Position numbers and translations under genes: made by a program. The notes under the pieces were generated by a model that ran no database searches, had not been told where the DNA came from, and worked only from the letters and a program-made list of their open reading frames with translations. Below, piece after piece: positions 1 to 12,271 of a stretch of DNA of 64,000 nucleotides. The stretch's first letter is position 1, and each line of letters starts with the position of its first letter. Origin of the DNA: Verpa conica (lineage: Eukaryota > Ascomycota > Pezizomycetes > Pezizales > Morchellaceae); NCBI GenBank assembly GCA_033030425.1, contig JAUFSD010000020.1:1116001-1180000 (forward strand). The letters run 5' to 3'.

Positions 1-263
1 GCGATGAGATCATCTACTTCCCCATCAGCCGCACATTCAACAACTTTATCGAGTACCTCAACGTCAGCGGAGCATACAAAAAGGCAATTGGCAGTCAGAA
101 AGCCCCAGTCCGTATCGTCTACTTCGAGGTTGTGTGGTGCGAGGATACATATAAGTTTGATAACGAGAACTCTATGAGGGGTGCGATCGAGGAATTCTTG
201 GACCATGGCTTCTCGGCTGATGGATTTGTTACCGTTTATGCTAGAGTTGGGTGTGTTGAATAG
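1..263 (+). CDS. 3' end of an unidentified protein-coding gene (cut by window edge)
   Basis: A frame starting at base 3 stays open for 86 codons and ends at TAG 261-263. The peptide begins DEIIYFPISR, contains VRIVYFEVVWCEDTYKF, and ends VTVYARVGCVE. It has the mixed, well-balanced composition of a folded protein. I do not recognise the family. The 5' part lies outside the window, so neither start nor exon structure can be given. A T-rich stretch including a run of more than 15 T follows the stop and could be 3' UTR. Confidence 0.5.
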   Translation, partial: DEIIYFPISRTFNNFIEYLNVSGAYKKAIGSQKAPVRIVYFEVVWCEDTYKFDNENSMRGAIEEFLDHGFSADGFVTVYARVGCVE

Positions 264-2035
264 TTTGGTTTCTCTTTGAGGGGTTTATGGTGGTGGCTTT
301 TTTGTGTTTTTGGGTTGGTTTTATTCTGGTTTTTTTTTTTTTTTTTCTGCTTCTTGTGTGGGTGGCGGGCTCCTTATCCTCTAGTCGTAATGGTTTCCTT
401 TTGTTCGGGTGATAGATCGTGTTCGAGTAGTGTACTTCTACAGTTAAGACAAAAATGAAATTCTTAAAATCTATTGGCTGGATTGTGCATATGCGCGTTT
501 ATTAGCCCCTGTAATTACCGGGAGGCTGCATACGGGTACGGAACTTGAGAGAGTAAGCGATCACGAGATGTCACTCGCCGTCAACTGCTGCTGAGAGTGA
601 AAGTGATTACTGATCGTCAAGGGGACAGGGGTAAATTGCCAGCGAAAAGGCATTTAACTCACCATTTCCTAGATTTTTGAATACAGACCTAAGTAGAAGT
701 ACGTGATATTGATTGGGGATAAGAATAATTGCCCATGCACATGACAACCTGTCCCAATTACAGCCCCAACTAGGCACTACAAGAATTGATAAAAGAAAAC
801 GGAATCATAGATGGAATGGAGTGCCAATCTGCGTATTCTTAATTTATATAGTGGGGGAAGATACTATCTTTATGTGGGGCTCTTAGTTGTGGGTGGTTAT
901 TTATCTCTCCGACAATCCCTATCGATTACCTATCTTCGTAAGGAGATACCCGCAATAGGATAGATAGAGCAGTGATACGATCTTACATTTAATATATCTC
1001 TAGAGAGCTCAAAGAATGTCTAGATGCCTATTGTCTATTGTCTGTAGGCCTTTCGCTTGAAGGGAACCCTAACCCTGATCGGCCCCAAACCTTTACCCGC
1101 ACTACACCTTCCAACGCAGATAGAATTGGGCTCTAAAGACAGAATGTGAAAAGAATTCTGTTCAGTCCCCTCACAAATATAGCTAACATCGAACGTCCCA
1201 GACCAAATTTTCTTTTTTTCTGGCTCAGGGTGAAAGAATTCCGAAAAGCCCCCTCACAAGTATGGTTAACATAGAATGTCCCAGACCAAAGTTTTTTTTG
1301 CTGGCTCAGCGCGCGGCATAGGGTTCCCTAACCGATCATGTCACTCTCGGGGGGAAAGTTCGAACAAGGCTCGAGCGTTTGGAAAGTTTGGTAGTCTGAT
1401 TTCATTGTTGATGTAGGTGGGACACTACTACGAGGTAGATAGCATTTTGGTTCCTTTTATGATTTACTTGATGAGACCCGGATATCACAACCGTTGGTTC
1501 AATCGTGTGAATGAATTGATCCTAAGCACATGATTTATTCGTGTATCATATACGGTAAAGGATTATAATGGCATAGCTTCAGGAGTTTGGTGTGGGATAA
1601 CACCGATAGCCGGCTGACTGTTGTCATTAAATATTTCAATCTAGTGAGTTATTTCTAATCTATTGGAATATTTATATAAATCATAGATAGTAAGCTCTCT
1701 AGCTGGTGTATCGTGTCATTCGGCTAAGGCGTTTGCTAGGACCCCGCATGACGCAATCGTCGTTTATAGTAGGATTTATGCGTAACAGGCGGCGGTAGCG
1801 AAGAAAGGCGTGACGATAGAAGCGCGGCACCACCCAACAATATTGTTTACCTTTAAGATTTTTTTTCATGATTGCTTTCAGGGTGGGGTTTGGTGTAAAC
1901 ATCATGGGTACCATAAACAGTACATTAAGAACCTTTGTAGACTTATATAAGTACACCTACCCCGGGTGCCTCTAATCTATAATACCTATCGGCAGAACTA
2001 CCACATATATTCATCCCGCCCCTTGTTGCTCTTAT
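264..2035. other. Intergenic, AT-rich, no gene seen
   Basis: No convincing coding frame. The only longer frame on the minus strand (near 1956-1699) opens with GTG, not ATG, and has no family resemblance. The stretch holds a T-run after 320, one isolated telomere-like site (AACCCTAACCCT, 1065-1076) and a two-copy tandem repeat at 1147-1312. Confidence 0.5.
1147..1312. repeat. Two-copy imperfect tandem repeat, about 83 bp unit
   Basis: Two adjacent units share AAAGAATTC, CCCCTCACAA, TAACAT, GTCCCAGACCAAA, a T-run and CTGGCTCAG in the same order (about 1148-1229 and 1231-1310). They differ by scattered substitutions, so the duplication is old. Confidence 0.7.
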
Positions 2036-3463
2036 CTATAGATGCGGCAAGTAACTACTCCACTTCGGAGTCTCAAACGACCCCTCGGGGGGGCTCCTCA
2101 CACTAAGATACGACTCCACCGTAATGATCCAAAGACACGTCCCATAAAGATTACAAATAGCCACACACACCCATACCAGCAGAACATGTACGCTACCCTT
2201 TTCCCTCGCCATCCCCGTGATCCTTTTAGACGCATCCATCATGAACGCCTGCATATCCCACACCCCATAGTCGGTAAAACTCAGCTGAAACGGTACCTTC
2301 ACTGTTATCTGCTGGTACCCATTCCCCCACGACAGAGCACATATACCAACAGCGGCCGCACAGACCCCAATTGAGGATGCACACCAAAGAATACGTTCCA
2401 ATAAGGTTGGGAAGTGGGCGTTCCAAGCGAGGGCATGGAGAGTACCAATCGTGCAGGTTATACACAACCCGGCAGTGACGGTTATGGGATCATCGTAGAG
2501 GTATTTCATAGTGTCGTATGTGGCATGCATGACGGTTGCTAGGAGAGTCGAGGGGCCGCGGCGAGTAATGAAGGGAATATCCTGCGGGTCGATACTGCCT
2601 TGTAGGGAATAATGTCTCTTGACCTCCTCGAGGGTGAAGATGTCAGGGTGCTTATCGTATTCGTAGTCCAGGACCTGAAGGAGTGGTTCCTTCCCTACCG
2701 GGGGATATCCCTGCACAGCGGACCCATCTAACCTCTGTTGACGCTTCGGTAGTAGTTGTAATAGGATTGGTTCCTCCACATCTAATGGCTTACACCACCA
2801 CAGAGCGTATATAACCATCGTGCAAATAACCTGTATCACCACATGAATCTCCAACAGCGTCAACGGTAGTCCTGCGATCTTCCTCCCAATACACTGTACT
2901 AACAGCCATCCCGCCTGTAGACACGCAATTGCCTTGGCAATGAAGCTAGCCTTCCCCTTATCACATACATTATACCGCTCGAAAACCGAACTGTCGACCC
3001 GTCCTTCACGCACATACTCCATGAACCCGTACGGCGTCAGCGTACTCCGGTACGTAACTCCGGATTTGTCCGTGCTCTCAAACACCGTAAACCCTCCCAT
3101 CACGACAAAGAACGCCTCCTCGAGTGTGATTTTGCGGCGCCCGGTTGGGGTGCCTCGGTGGTTGAATGTAGCTGCCCATGATTTCTGGACACGACGCGAT
3201 TCACGCCATTGCGAGTATGCGCTGACTATGGTGCCCTCCGGCATTAGTGCTGCGCCGGAGACCCATAGGAGCTTGTAGGCGAGGCGGATGATTACGGAGG
3301 AGCGCGGGGGTGGGATGTCTGGGTGGACGGCGGTCCAGATACAGATTATGAGGGTGATGGTGCAGCTTGTGATCAGGCTGATGGTACCGCGGCCGGAGGG
3401 CTCTGGTGTGAAGGTGGGTGGGGGGCCGGAGAGTAGGGTGGTGATATTGCTGGGAATGGCCAT
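2036..3463 (-). CDS. Multipass membrane protein of a fungal-specific hypothetical family
   Basis: A single ATG-started frame of 475 aa with no intron needed. Hydrophobic stretches lie near residues 28-50, 60-78, 112-125, 178-196, 207-226, 330-350, 356-378 and 440-462, so about 7-8 membrane passes. Features I associate with a large, uncharacterised fungal membrane family are the MGGF motif near 119, the stretch around AGWLLVQCIGRKIAGLPLT, the ALWWCKPLDVEEP motif after a membrane helix, and a C-terminus ending YLPHL. No function is known to me. The coding strand is C-rich in its 5' half and G-rich in its 3' half, a bias shared with the genes at 41987 and 58986. Could be a plasma-membrane or vacuolar protein; that is inference. 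Confidence 0.8.
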   Translation of the reverse strand: MAIPSNITTLLSGPPPTFTPEPSGRGTISLITSCTITLIICIWTAVHPDIPPPRSSVIIRLAYKLLWVSGAALMPEGTIVSAYSQWRESRRVQKSWAATFNHRGTPTGRRKITLEEAFFVVMGGFTVFESTDKSGVTYRSTLTPYGFMEYVREGRVDSSVFERYNVCDKGKASFIAKAIACLQAGWLLVQCIGRKIAGLPLTLLEIHVVIQVICTMVIYALWWCKPLDVEEPILLQLLPKRQQRLDGSAVQGYPPVGKEPLLQVLDYEYDKHPDIFTLEEVKRHYSLQGSIDPQDIPFITRRGPSTLLATVMHATYDTMKYLYDDPITVTAGLCITCTIGTLHALAWNAHFPTLLERILWCASSIGVCAAAVGICALSWGNGYQQITVKVPFQLSFTDYGVWDMQAFMMDASKRITGMAREKGSVHVLLVWVCVAICNLYGTCLWIITVESYLSVRSPPEGSFETPKWSSYLPHL

Positions 3464-5118
3464 GAGGGGCGATACTCAGGACTGGAGGAAGTAGTGTTGA
3501 TATGTTCTTGGGAGGGCTGTACCGGCTCTGGTGGGCGTTTCGTACTCTTAATCTAAGGCCGGACGCTATCCTCTCACCCCTCAAGCCGTCAGAGCATAAT
3601 ACGACAGGATAAATTCCGGGTCCGTGGTACCGGATAGTTACCAACAAGATGGTTAAGTATGGGTGGGGCACCGTAGCGGGTAAGTGTAGTTGGAGTTTAG
3701 GGAATATTACCGCGGATGGAACCCATAGTGGACTATATATGTCGTGACGGTAATGACAGTTCATTGCCAAGTGCCAATGGTGACAATGTTGTGTCTAGCT
3801 ACCGTAAATAGATGGAGGCGTTGTGTTGCGTTACACATCTCGGCCCGCCGTCCAACCATAGCAAAGCTTGGCGGTGAGGCTGTGATTGCCAAGCATGCAG
3901 GATCTATAGCAACGAGCTTATTGCGTTTCAGCCTTAGACTGGTAAGTAAATTATCGTTTGGGAATATGCTCACAGACCCCTCTGCTGTGGGGGCATTGGT
4001 GGCTAATCGATTTGTGTAATGACACGGAGTGGTATAAGTACTGGTTCTGTAGTTTCTATGGTCTTTATCATAAGCATACTTTGCTTACTTTAGACTTAGA
4101 GTGGTGGTATATACATGTGTAATGCCGGGAGTAGAAGATACTGAGCGCAATAGAAATGTATGTATAGCCTGTGTAGGGTTAGGGTTTCTAGACGTCCAAT
4201 CGGCTGAGATAATCTAATGCAAATGTATAACACGCTACCTATTTGAGCGGCCGTCTTCACGCTAATAATATTAGTAAAGTTCCAATATTTTTACTGCGGT
4301 TGCTGAGGCCACCGAGACCTATGGTACTGGGGATAGGAATCGTTGATTGAGAGACCTTTATAGACCTGGGATATTTGTGATAAGTGGAAGTAGTCTCGTA
4401 GGTCCTGTAATATATTAAAAAGCTCCCTCGTTCTCCCTAAAGACCAAAGGGGGTTTCAGGATGCATCTTTGTTTTTACTATGCTCTATAATTAGGACAAC
4501 TTTTTCCACAAGATTCTACTTTATATGCTATCCCTTGTTTCTCTCATGATTCCTCCGACCAGGTGGGGTGATGGGTAAACGACCTGTGAAAAGATATCTC
4601 TTTGTGAGTCAAATGAACTATAGCGAAACAGAAATAATCGACTACTGGCTAGTCCTTGCTGCTATCTTAATATTTATTAATTATTTCTATAATAGCGACT
4701 TCCATATTAGAGTATAGGGGTGGTTATTCCTGTTGTACAGTCTCCTACCGGCAGACAAAAAGTACTACAAAACGATCGGTAATGTAAAAACCATATAATA
4801 TTACCTATACTGATATCAATACATCTGTATTCTCTATCCACATCGCGGTTCAAAGGTAGATTCTGACTCAATTCTACTATTGAGATTACTCTTTATGATA
4901 ATTTAACCTAACGAAGGAGTTCAATAAAAATTAGGAGTGAACAGGCGAGAGAGTACATCACAATTAGCGTATAGAGTCGTCTTAGATCATTAAGAAACAA
5001 ATTTCAATAGATAGATATCAAACATAACATTACACAAAACTAGCTAAAGAATCCTTGCTTATAAATCTTAGAAGAAATAAAAGTACAAATGAGGTGCTAT
5101 GTGCCATAGGGACTCTGT
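3464..5118. other. Intergenic between convergent/tandem minus-strand genes
   Basis: No ATG-started gene supported. Frames at 3744-4019 (+) and 3973-3761 (-) start with GTG and overlap each other. One telomere-like site, AGGGTTAGGGTTT, sits at 4175-4187. The rest is AT-rich sequence without visible structure. Confidence 0.45.
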
Positions 5119-8100
5119 TTAATCAGAGCTCGAGTCTAGAGCCGGAATTGTGTGTAGCTCTTTATCATTTACCTCTCTTGCACCATGATCCAGAAGGAGT
5201 TTGACAACTGAATCGACAACTTTCCCGTGACGAGCAGCTGCGAGTGGACTACCAAAAAATCCACCCTGAGTATTGACAGCAGCACCGTTGGCTAGAAGCA
5301 CTCTGATTATATCTTCACTGTGACATCTACAGTACTTGACAAGAGGGATATAGCACAAACATCCAGCCGCCGCCTGGAGAGCGGTACCGAATTGTCCACC
5401 CTGAATGTTGACATCGGCACCTCTTGACAAGAGAAACTCCACTAGCGCTATATGGCCCTCACTGGAGGCGGCTTGGAGAGCGGTACCGTAATATCCACCC
5501 TGAATGTTGATATCGGCACCTTGCGACAAGAGAAACTCTACTACCGCTGTATGGCCCCTATAGGAGGCGGCTTGGAGAGCGGTACAGTACGCTCCACCCC
5601 AAATGTTGACATCGACACCTCTCGATAGGAGAAACCGGACTATTGATACATGGCCATTCTCTGATGCCTTTTGGAGAACACCACTAGTGTGTATATCGGC
5701 TCCACAATCAACGAATATCCGTACGGCCTCTTCACTCCCACACTTTGCAGCGAGGCATACCAGCTCACTATCTTTGGCCTCTACTCCCAGGCCAATTAAT
5801 AACTTAATTGAGTCTATCGAACCAGTCATAGCTGCATCACGAAGTGCGCTCTTAAGCACTACTGAGTCCAAAGCGGAACTATCTAAGATGAACAACTGGC
5901 TGTAAATTGGGAGAAGACCAACCGCGGCACATAGACCTAGGGCAGTAGCTAAAAAGAACCCAGTTCTGTAACCATATGCTAGATGGATGCTACTACTACT
6001 AAAAAATGTCTGTAAAAGACTCTTGAATTCTGTGGGTAGAGGCAATGGTAATTCTCGAACATGGTGGTCCCAGAACGAGAAAATATAGCCTCCCTCGGTC
6101 AAATGTATATCTTTGACTGCTACGGAAGTTATATAATCTTCGAATAGCTCTTTAGAAAGCATATATATTATTGACGATCGTGCCAGCTCGTTATTGGCTT
6201 CGTCTTTACTAGGAATATCAGTCCCGCTCCGCTGAAGGAACTCTTTTACTGTAAAGTGGATCGGTCTGACCAGGCCGTTTTCGACAGTAAGCAGACCGCA
6301 GCACGCATCAATGACCACTTGTGGGTGGTACGTTCTTGACACATCGTAACCTGACTCTGATCTAGGATCAATAGCAACCGCTAGAGCCAACTCCCCAGGC
6401 TTCAGAGGTCTCTTTGCAGTGATTACCCACGTCAAAGACCGCCGAGCTATAGTTTTCATCGCTTCAGGCTGGCTGTAGATCTTGTCTAGTATCCGACGGT
6501 AAGTCGCAGTCATATCCTGCGGTAGTGATTTTAAGGCATCTTTCACATCTTGCTTCGATGGTTGCTGGTAGATATAATCCAATTGGCACTTGACCCACAA
6601 GAACCTATAGAAGTTAGTAACTGATTTTATGTGAGTGATATATAGCTTACATTCCACTAGACTGCGAGATTAGAGCCGTTTGGATCTCCCCGAGCAGCTC
6701 CTGGTCTATCTCACAGTAGTCTTGTGGCCGATGCAGTAGCTCATGATGCACATAAGAATAAATATCTGCTTCAACCTTTGTTGCCTCAATCTGAATGGTT
6801 TGAAACTGGTTTGATGTGAATACACGCTTGATGTCCACCTCTGGCCGGCTAGTGATAAATATCTTCAATCGGCCAGAGCACTTGTCCAGAAGATCCACAA
6901 GGTACGTTAGAAACCGCTTTCTGTCCTCCATCTTGTACTCGTCTAGTGCATCTATTATAAGATATACTTCTTCAAACGTCTCGATGATCGCCTTGAACTG
7001 GCCCTGTAGCTCTAAAAGCTTAGGTGCTTTATCATTAGATGAGCATTGTTTATAAAGTGTCTGTATCGATAGGGGGAGATCCTTCATGCGGCGGCAAAGT
7101 TGCTTAATCAGTATTGCGAGGATATCACGTGTCTGAATTGTTTCGTTCTGAAAGTTGAAGTAATAAAAGGCTATCCCTATATGTTCCTCGAAAAGGTACT
7201 TGGAAGTAACTTCTTCAACGAGAATAGAGCTATTATCTTCGATTAGCTGTTGGGTTTCAAGAAACAGTGCATTCAATGTGACTCACGCAAGAACTGATTT
7301 CCCAACACCAGCTAAAATTTCCATCAGTAAATAGATCAGTGAACGCCTTCTGGAGGGGCTGTAATATCGTCAACGTACCAGGTCCGTGGCACCAGAAAAA
7401 ACAATGCTTTGTAGCATCAAACCACCTCTTTAGGTCGTCAGATTGGATCAGCCATAGTCCGGTATTTGGATGTCTTTTGTCGTATATTCGCTCAAGATCG
7501 TCCTCCGGCTCCAGTTTCGAAAGCCAGGAGAGAAGTTTTCCTCGTTCAGCGTCTATTACATAAGCTTATTAGCTAACGCAGAAGCCTGTAAGGCGTTGGG
7601 TTTAGATGAATAGCTCGTTTTAACCACAACTGAGATTTGCTGTGACCCAGGCTAAGTGCCCTAGACAAGCTGTTCACCCTGGGTAGAGATATATCTATTC
7701 GGCCTTACCTGCTTTCTCGCGGGCCTCTACTGTTTCCTTCAAAAGCTTTCTTTCACTTTCCATGATATTTGCCGTCTTTTCTACTCTGATGACATGTTCC
7801 GTAAAGCGGATATTGATGGCATCAAAGCTGGACTCCAAAGGACTCGAAAGCTGTTTAAACAGCACCTTCCCTGAAATCTTGCCTAGTGTTGGAATACTCC
7901 GTCAATTTCAAGTATTTTACAAAGGATATGAGTGTGGGTTCGTCCAATTGACTACTGATATAACAATACCGCAGCGGAACATTGGAGGCTTACTACTCAG
8001 TTTCCCTTCTTCATTCATGAAAATACTACACGCAGTTGTACAGAAGCTAATCAAATCGCCATAGGCATCACACAACGCCTGTGATTTTAAATTAGTAAGC

Positions 8101-9006
8101 GAAAACATCAGAACAGTTATCCTTGCCTTTTTAACCTCGACATATTGGCTGTACAGTCTCGCGTACCGGGAGAGGTAGTCCAAGTGACTAGTTATAACCT
8201 GCATCGTTTCGCTTAACTTCTCAAAAAAACCGCCGTATCGCCTGCCAATCTAGATAATAAATTAGCTGTGAACTAGTGAGCCAATGGATACCACATACAT
8301 CAACAAATAACTTAAGACCTCCAACAACCAAAGAAGAGTATTCAGGGCTGTGTTGAATAAATATTCCCAGCACCTTAAGGTATCCGTCTACAACCTCCAA
8401 AAACCCTTGGACCTTCATAGCCGATTTCCGGGTAAGGCTGCGGTTATTGTGCTGTTGGTCTAGGCCCTGTACGATATCCATCAGTTGAACAGCAGAATCG
8501 ACATGAAAAGCCTTCCGTTGTGCGGGGGTCAGCCCTTGTTTGTGATGATCGAGTGCTTCCCGAAAAACATCATCTGCCGGGTTTGGAGAGCTTGACACAA
8601 CAAGAACGGGGATCTGCACGGGGATTCCACTCGTCGCGTGGAGAGTAGGGCCTGGGGCTATTGCCGGCAGGGATCCCCCGCCCCCAGGGTTGGTATTCTG
8701 CTGTATAGGGTGAGCGGATGGCACCGGGTTTGAATGGGATGTGGCCGAGCTATGGCTAGTAGATCCTATGCCGGTTGTAGTACTACATAGACGAAATACT
8801 AAATGAATAGCTATTTATATAAGGAAAGCGAATAGTGTCTACCTGGAAATATTCGTGTTAGGAACAGGTATGTTCGTAGAACGAGATATTTGTCGGGGGT
8901 CTGGAACCGGCTTTGCGGGGTCAGGAGGGTCAGGTGAACTTGGCCTTGACCGGGAAAAAAGCTTTTTTCCGAGACCGAGAAAGCGGCGGGACTTATCCGG
9001 TGGCAT
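5119..9006 (-). CDS. NACHT-ankyrin STAND receptor (NLR1), DUF7708-type N-terminus, 8 exons
   Basis: Hand-spliced exons (minus strand): 9006-8843, 8782-8299, 8249-7994, 7882-7709, 7552-7379, 7311-7287, 7229-6651, 6604-5119; 3342 nt, 1113 aa, all phases consistent. Start ATG at 9006; later in-frame openings begin with GTG. Residues 1-100 are basic, Pro/Ser-rich and low-complexity. About 110-300 resemble the fungal DUF7708 domain found before NACHT. GPAGVGKS (about 418-425) is Walker A, LIIDALDE (about 515-523) Walker B, and FITSRPE (about 551) the sensor region. A winged-helix-like segment (SLTWVITAKRPLKPGEL) follows, then ankyrin repeats (about 865-1095). Introns have donors such as GTATGT and GTAAGC and branch points CTAAT/ACTAAC. 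By family knowledge, such proteins are ATP-driven switches in non-self recognition; the ligand is unknown. The second-last ankyrin repeat is broken by an insertion around KYCRCHSED. The least certain junctions are 8783-8842 and 7553-7708. Confidence 0.85.
8250..8298 (-). other. Intron in NLR1 that decides the reading frame
   Basis: A 49-nt intron with a GTATGT donor, GCTAAT branch point and TAG acceptor. Without it the frame stops at a T7 run near 8221. With it the protein reads straight into the DUF7708-like segment (RYGGFFEKL). The equivalent position in the second receptor (49827-49897) also has a phase-0 intron just before an FFEK motif, which supports the model. Confidence 0.8.
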
Positions 9007-9517
9007 ATCACAGATCTTACCGTGCAGGCTGAGATTTTTCTAAGTAGGTTTAGTCCTTAAGGTAATTCTGAGCTCGGTGGTAGAAGTAAGGTTGTAGAGG
9101 AAAGAGGGGTTGACAGTGATAAGGCTGTTTACGATCGCGGATAAGCAATTACAACCACGTCGCACATGAATGATTGGATTGGCCAAAAACCTGTTCCATT
9201 CGCTCTGCACCGTCAAGAGTTAAAATGAATAAATGAGTGGCCCGTAAAAAAAACAAGTTTAGGAATAAATGGACCATGCCAATTGAGCTTGTGTAGCAGG
9301 TTTAATACTGTAATGGAACCGATGTACTATGGTAAGTGAGATCACATGACAGGTCCTTATGGTGCAGTGGTACCTAAGACTATTGAGAATATTCCTACAG
9401 CTGAGAAGGAATCCCTGACGAGTGGAATTTATACCTAGAGACTCTGTTTAGCCTGGCCTTATTTACAGGACCAATTGACGGAGGCCTAGCCTAGGAGGAA
9501 TGATATGCCTAATTACA
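9007..9517. other. Upstream region of NLR1; no gene
   Basis: Presumed promoter of the receptor gene that starts at 9006 on the minus strand. I see no clear TATA box close to the start and no coding frame. Confidence 0.3.
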
Positions 9518-10150
9518 CTCGAGACGACGCCCGCCAGTGCCCAGAAGATCTTTTCCCAGTGGGGCGTCGCATGCCCTTCACAAAGCGGCCAATCAAAAAC
9601 CCGCTAGGCCTTGCACCCCATAACCCTTTCACTGGAGACGACCCCCGCCATGGGCGCGGTCGTCCGGTCGTGATCATTGCCCATTGCCCCGGTGCCATTT
9701 GGGGGGTCGCATGCCCTGAACGAAGGGCCATAATCATGATCGATACCAAATGAACTGTCCCGCCAGAGGCCCTAATTGACTGGCCCTGGGCGGGGGGGGG
9801 GCCACGCCCGCCCCCCCCCGCACCCCCCCCCTCCATCCGTGACTGCTGCGCGTCCCGGGCCCAGGTCCAGAACCAGAACCCAGTAGAGGAAACTTGAGAA
9901 TTGGTTATACTCCGTACTCTAGGCATATCTTTATACTGTGCTAGGTTCTTTTAGATCATCGGGAGTATTGTTCTAGGTGCCAGTGCACGGTCCTGTACTG
10001 GGTTAGGGTTTATTCGATCGGAGGGCTGATCTATTGGCTGAGCCGGCTGGCCAACCAGAAACCCGCTAGGCCTTGCACCCCATAACCCTTTCACTTCGTT
10101 CAGGGCACTTCGTTCAGGGCATTTACTCCGCCCAGGGCACTCCGTCCAGG
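9518..10150. repeat. GC-rich repeat island with poly-G/poly-C runs
   Basis: A block much richer in G and C than its surroundings. It holds a 37-bp exact direct repeat at 9597-9633 and 10059-10095 (starts AAACCCGCTAGGCC). Two related segments both begin GAGACGAC and end GTCGCATGCCC (9520-9580 and 9635-9717). Short tandem units of the TTCGTTCAGGGCACT type follow at 10097-10150. Runs of nine or more G and C occur at 9789-9830. The open frames across it (9505-9753 plus, 9513-9926 minus) are by-products of the composition, not genes. Confidence 0.6.
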
Positions 10151-12147
10151 CAGACGTGGTGCCAAGATAATTGCCAAGCAACAAACCCCTAACCCTTCTG
10201 AGATATCTCGCACCACTGAGAAATATCTGGTGGTTAGGACAGCGGTGGTCCCTCATTATACCTGTTTCTGGGTGACACTTTGACTAAGTAACCGTCGTGC
10301 CTACAGAAGAAGTTATATTTAGGCTGCAACTGAGCGGCAATAAGTCCCAACACTTGGATAATCTTAGTACTCGTATAGTTGGGAGTTGGATAATTTTCGG
10401 GCCTTTATGAATAGACTCACTAAACAGAAGCTTTCTACGAAACAACCAATTTTCTACGAGTATGTTTGGTTTACTGAGCATATGCCGAATATGATATTTA
10501 TTCTTTTGACTGCTGCCAAGAGAATTGATGACAAAGACTGCCCAGAAAGAAAAACAATACGGAGAATCTAATCGTATCTAAAAAGTACACTACCATGCAG
10601 CAACGAAACACTCTATGTTTAAATAGACCAGGTATGCTCAGGGTCTACTCTCGGGCTCAATCTTATTCAGTTAGCTCGATAATATAAACATGCTGTTGAG
10701 GGTGCGAAATAGGACTCGTATACTGGATGAATCCCTATATTCGGGTAATGATATTTTGGTTTATTCCTTAAAGAAGGGAAAGAAAGGAGCCCTGACCCAT
10801 GATTTGCTGAGCCTCTCAGACATAGATATTATCCATGGTACGTAGCCTGTATTTTGTGATTTTTATTAGCTATACTCATGGAGAAACTAGGCCACCAATG
10901 ATTCCGAGTGATTACTCATGTCTCAAGAGTGAGGCCTGCCCTCGCATATACCGCCCTATGGTGAGATAACATAATTGGTAAAGTATTATAAAGTTCATGA
11001 TGGTGATTTAAAGATTCTCTTGCTCGATTACCTAGATTTCAAAGCTATATATGTAAGTCAATTATACTCTTTTCTATTTAATTTTCTTCCTTATTTCCAT
11101 CATGTGTATAATTATTCCCTCGGATCTTACCTGTATATTCATACTGCCATAGCGTGACTAAGTCGAGCTAACAGGGAGTTACAGCGCGAGCCAAGACTTT
11201 TGTCGTATATGCGTGTTATGTAGAACCTCCTCATCTATCACTCATGCCGTAACCCATCAAGCATTAAACTATCCAGCTTCTAAGGCTGATGATATATAGT
11301 ATCTTAGAGATTTCTAAATTAACCATAGGTTATGAATCCAGCTGCAGGTCAGAGATGAAGGATAATAAGTATAGAGCAAACTCGAACAAGATAGAACCGA
11401 GCCAGACCGGTAACACAATGCTAAAGGGTAGAGTTTCCGTTTCAATTATAACTAACAACACGGGAAAAATCTCGTATCTGTCCATAAATGAGGATTACTG
11501 ATGGCTGGCTAGAGCAGTGCCCCACAAATCTATCTTACAGCCATGTGATTATTGACAAAGTCGGTACCACATGATACACATGATATCGTATAGGTTATAC
11601 CAATACGAAGTTCTAGACCCGTAGTTGTAATCACTACTCCGTAGGTTAGGATTAGAGCCTGGATATATGTAACTCTAACTCTACAAGCGAGCTCAATACG
11701 CAATACATGTCCTTGTAGTAGCATTCATTAGCTGAGAGGCTTAAGCCTCTACAAAGAAACAATGAATAAAATACCAAGGCTGGGTGTTCTGAGACAGGGT
11801 TAGGGGTGAGCTTCTAGATAATTGTGGCACCGGTTACACCCTTGCGAAAGCTGAATAATTCCGAGTATGAAGTGAAATTTTATGAAGAACCGTCCAATTG
11901 CGCGTCACGGCCCTACGCACAGCAGTCTATAGTCGTCGCTGCTAGAGGAGCTAGTTGTGGAAGTCACGATTATTGTTTTTGTAGGGGACGAAGGTTAGTC
12001 TAGCATTGAGGATTCGAAATTCGCAGTGCAGTTGATGAGCTACCTCATAGCGACTGCATGTGCGAGTAGCTATAACCATGACCGATACAGTCACAAGGTA
12101 TCACTCTGTTCCCTCTAAATATTTATTGTTAATGAAGGGTCATCAAG
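10151..12147. other. Gene-poor AT-rich interval
   Basis: Only short frames without family resemblance. One telomere-like site at 11796-11806. I see no RNA gene or ordered repeat. Confidence 0.4.
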
Positions 12148-12230
12148 GCTCCACGTGTTCCTCGCTTACGATGTTTGAGGATCTAGGAAGGGCATCCCAT
12201 TATATACAGGGTTAGGGCTTTCTCCAAACA
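12148..12230 (+). repeat. Fragment of the LTR-like dispersed repeat
   Basis: Shares GATGTTTGAGGATC, GGCATCCCAT-TATA and a telomere-like GGGTTAGGG site with the longer copies near 22.4, 54.0 and 60.7 kb. Only the central part is present. Confidence 0.5.
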
Positions 12231-12271
12231 TATGGTGCATGAGGTCATAAAAGTGACACGATTTTCAAGTT

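Noticed and set aside
1699..1956. 85-codon minus frame after the membrane-protein gene
   Set aside because: Opens with GTG, no family resemblance, AT-rich composition.
3744..4019. 91-codon plus frame and overlapping minus frame
   Set aside because: Both open with GTG and overlap one another; no recognisable domain.
7230..7286. ATG at 7276 as start of a separate NACHT protein
   Set aside because: It lies inside an intron with GTGAGT donor and GCTAAT branch point; the Walker A exon is upstream.
8221..8229. T7-run frameshift breaking NLR1
   Set aside because: A 49-nt intron (8250-8298) with strong splice signals removes the problem and gives a family-consistent sequence.
8221..8724. 8724 as the start codon of NLR1
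   Set aside because: The codon is GTG; an upstream exon with ATG at 9006 joins in phase.
9513..9926. 137-codon minus frame
   Set aside because: Product of the GC-rich repeat island; Gly/Pro/Arg low complexity.
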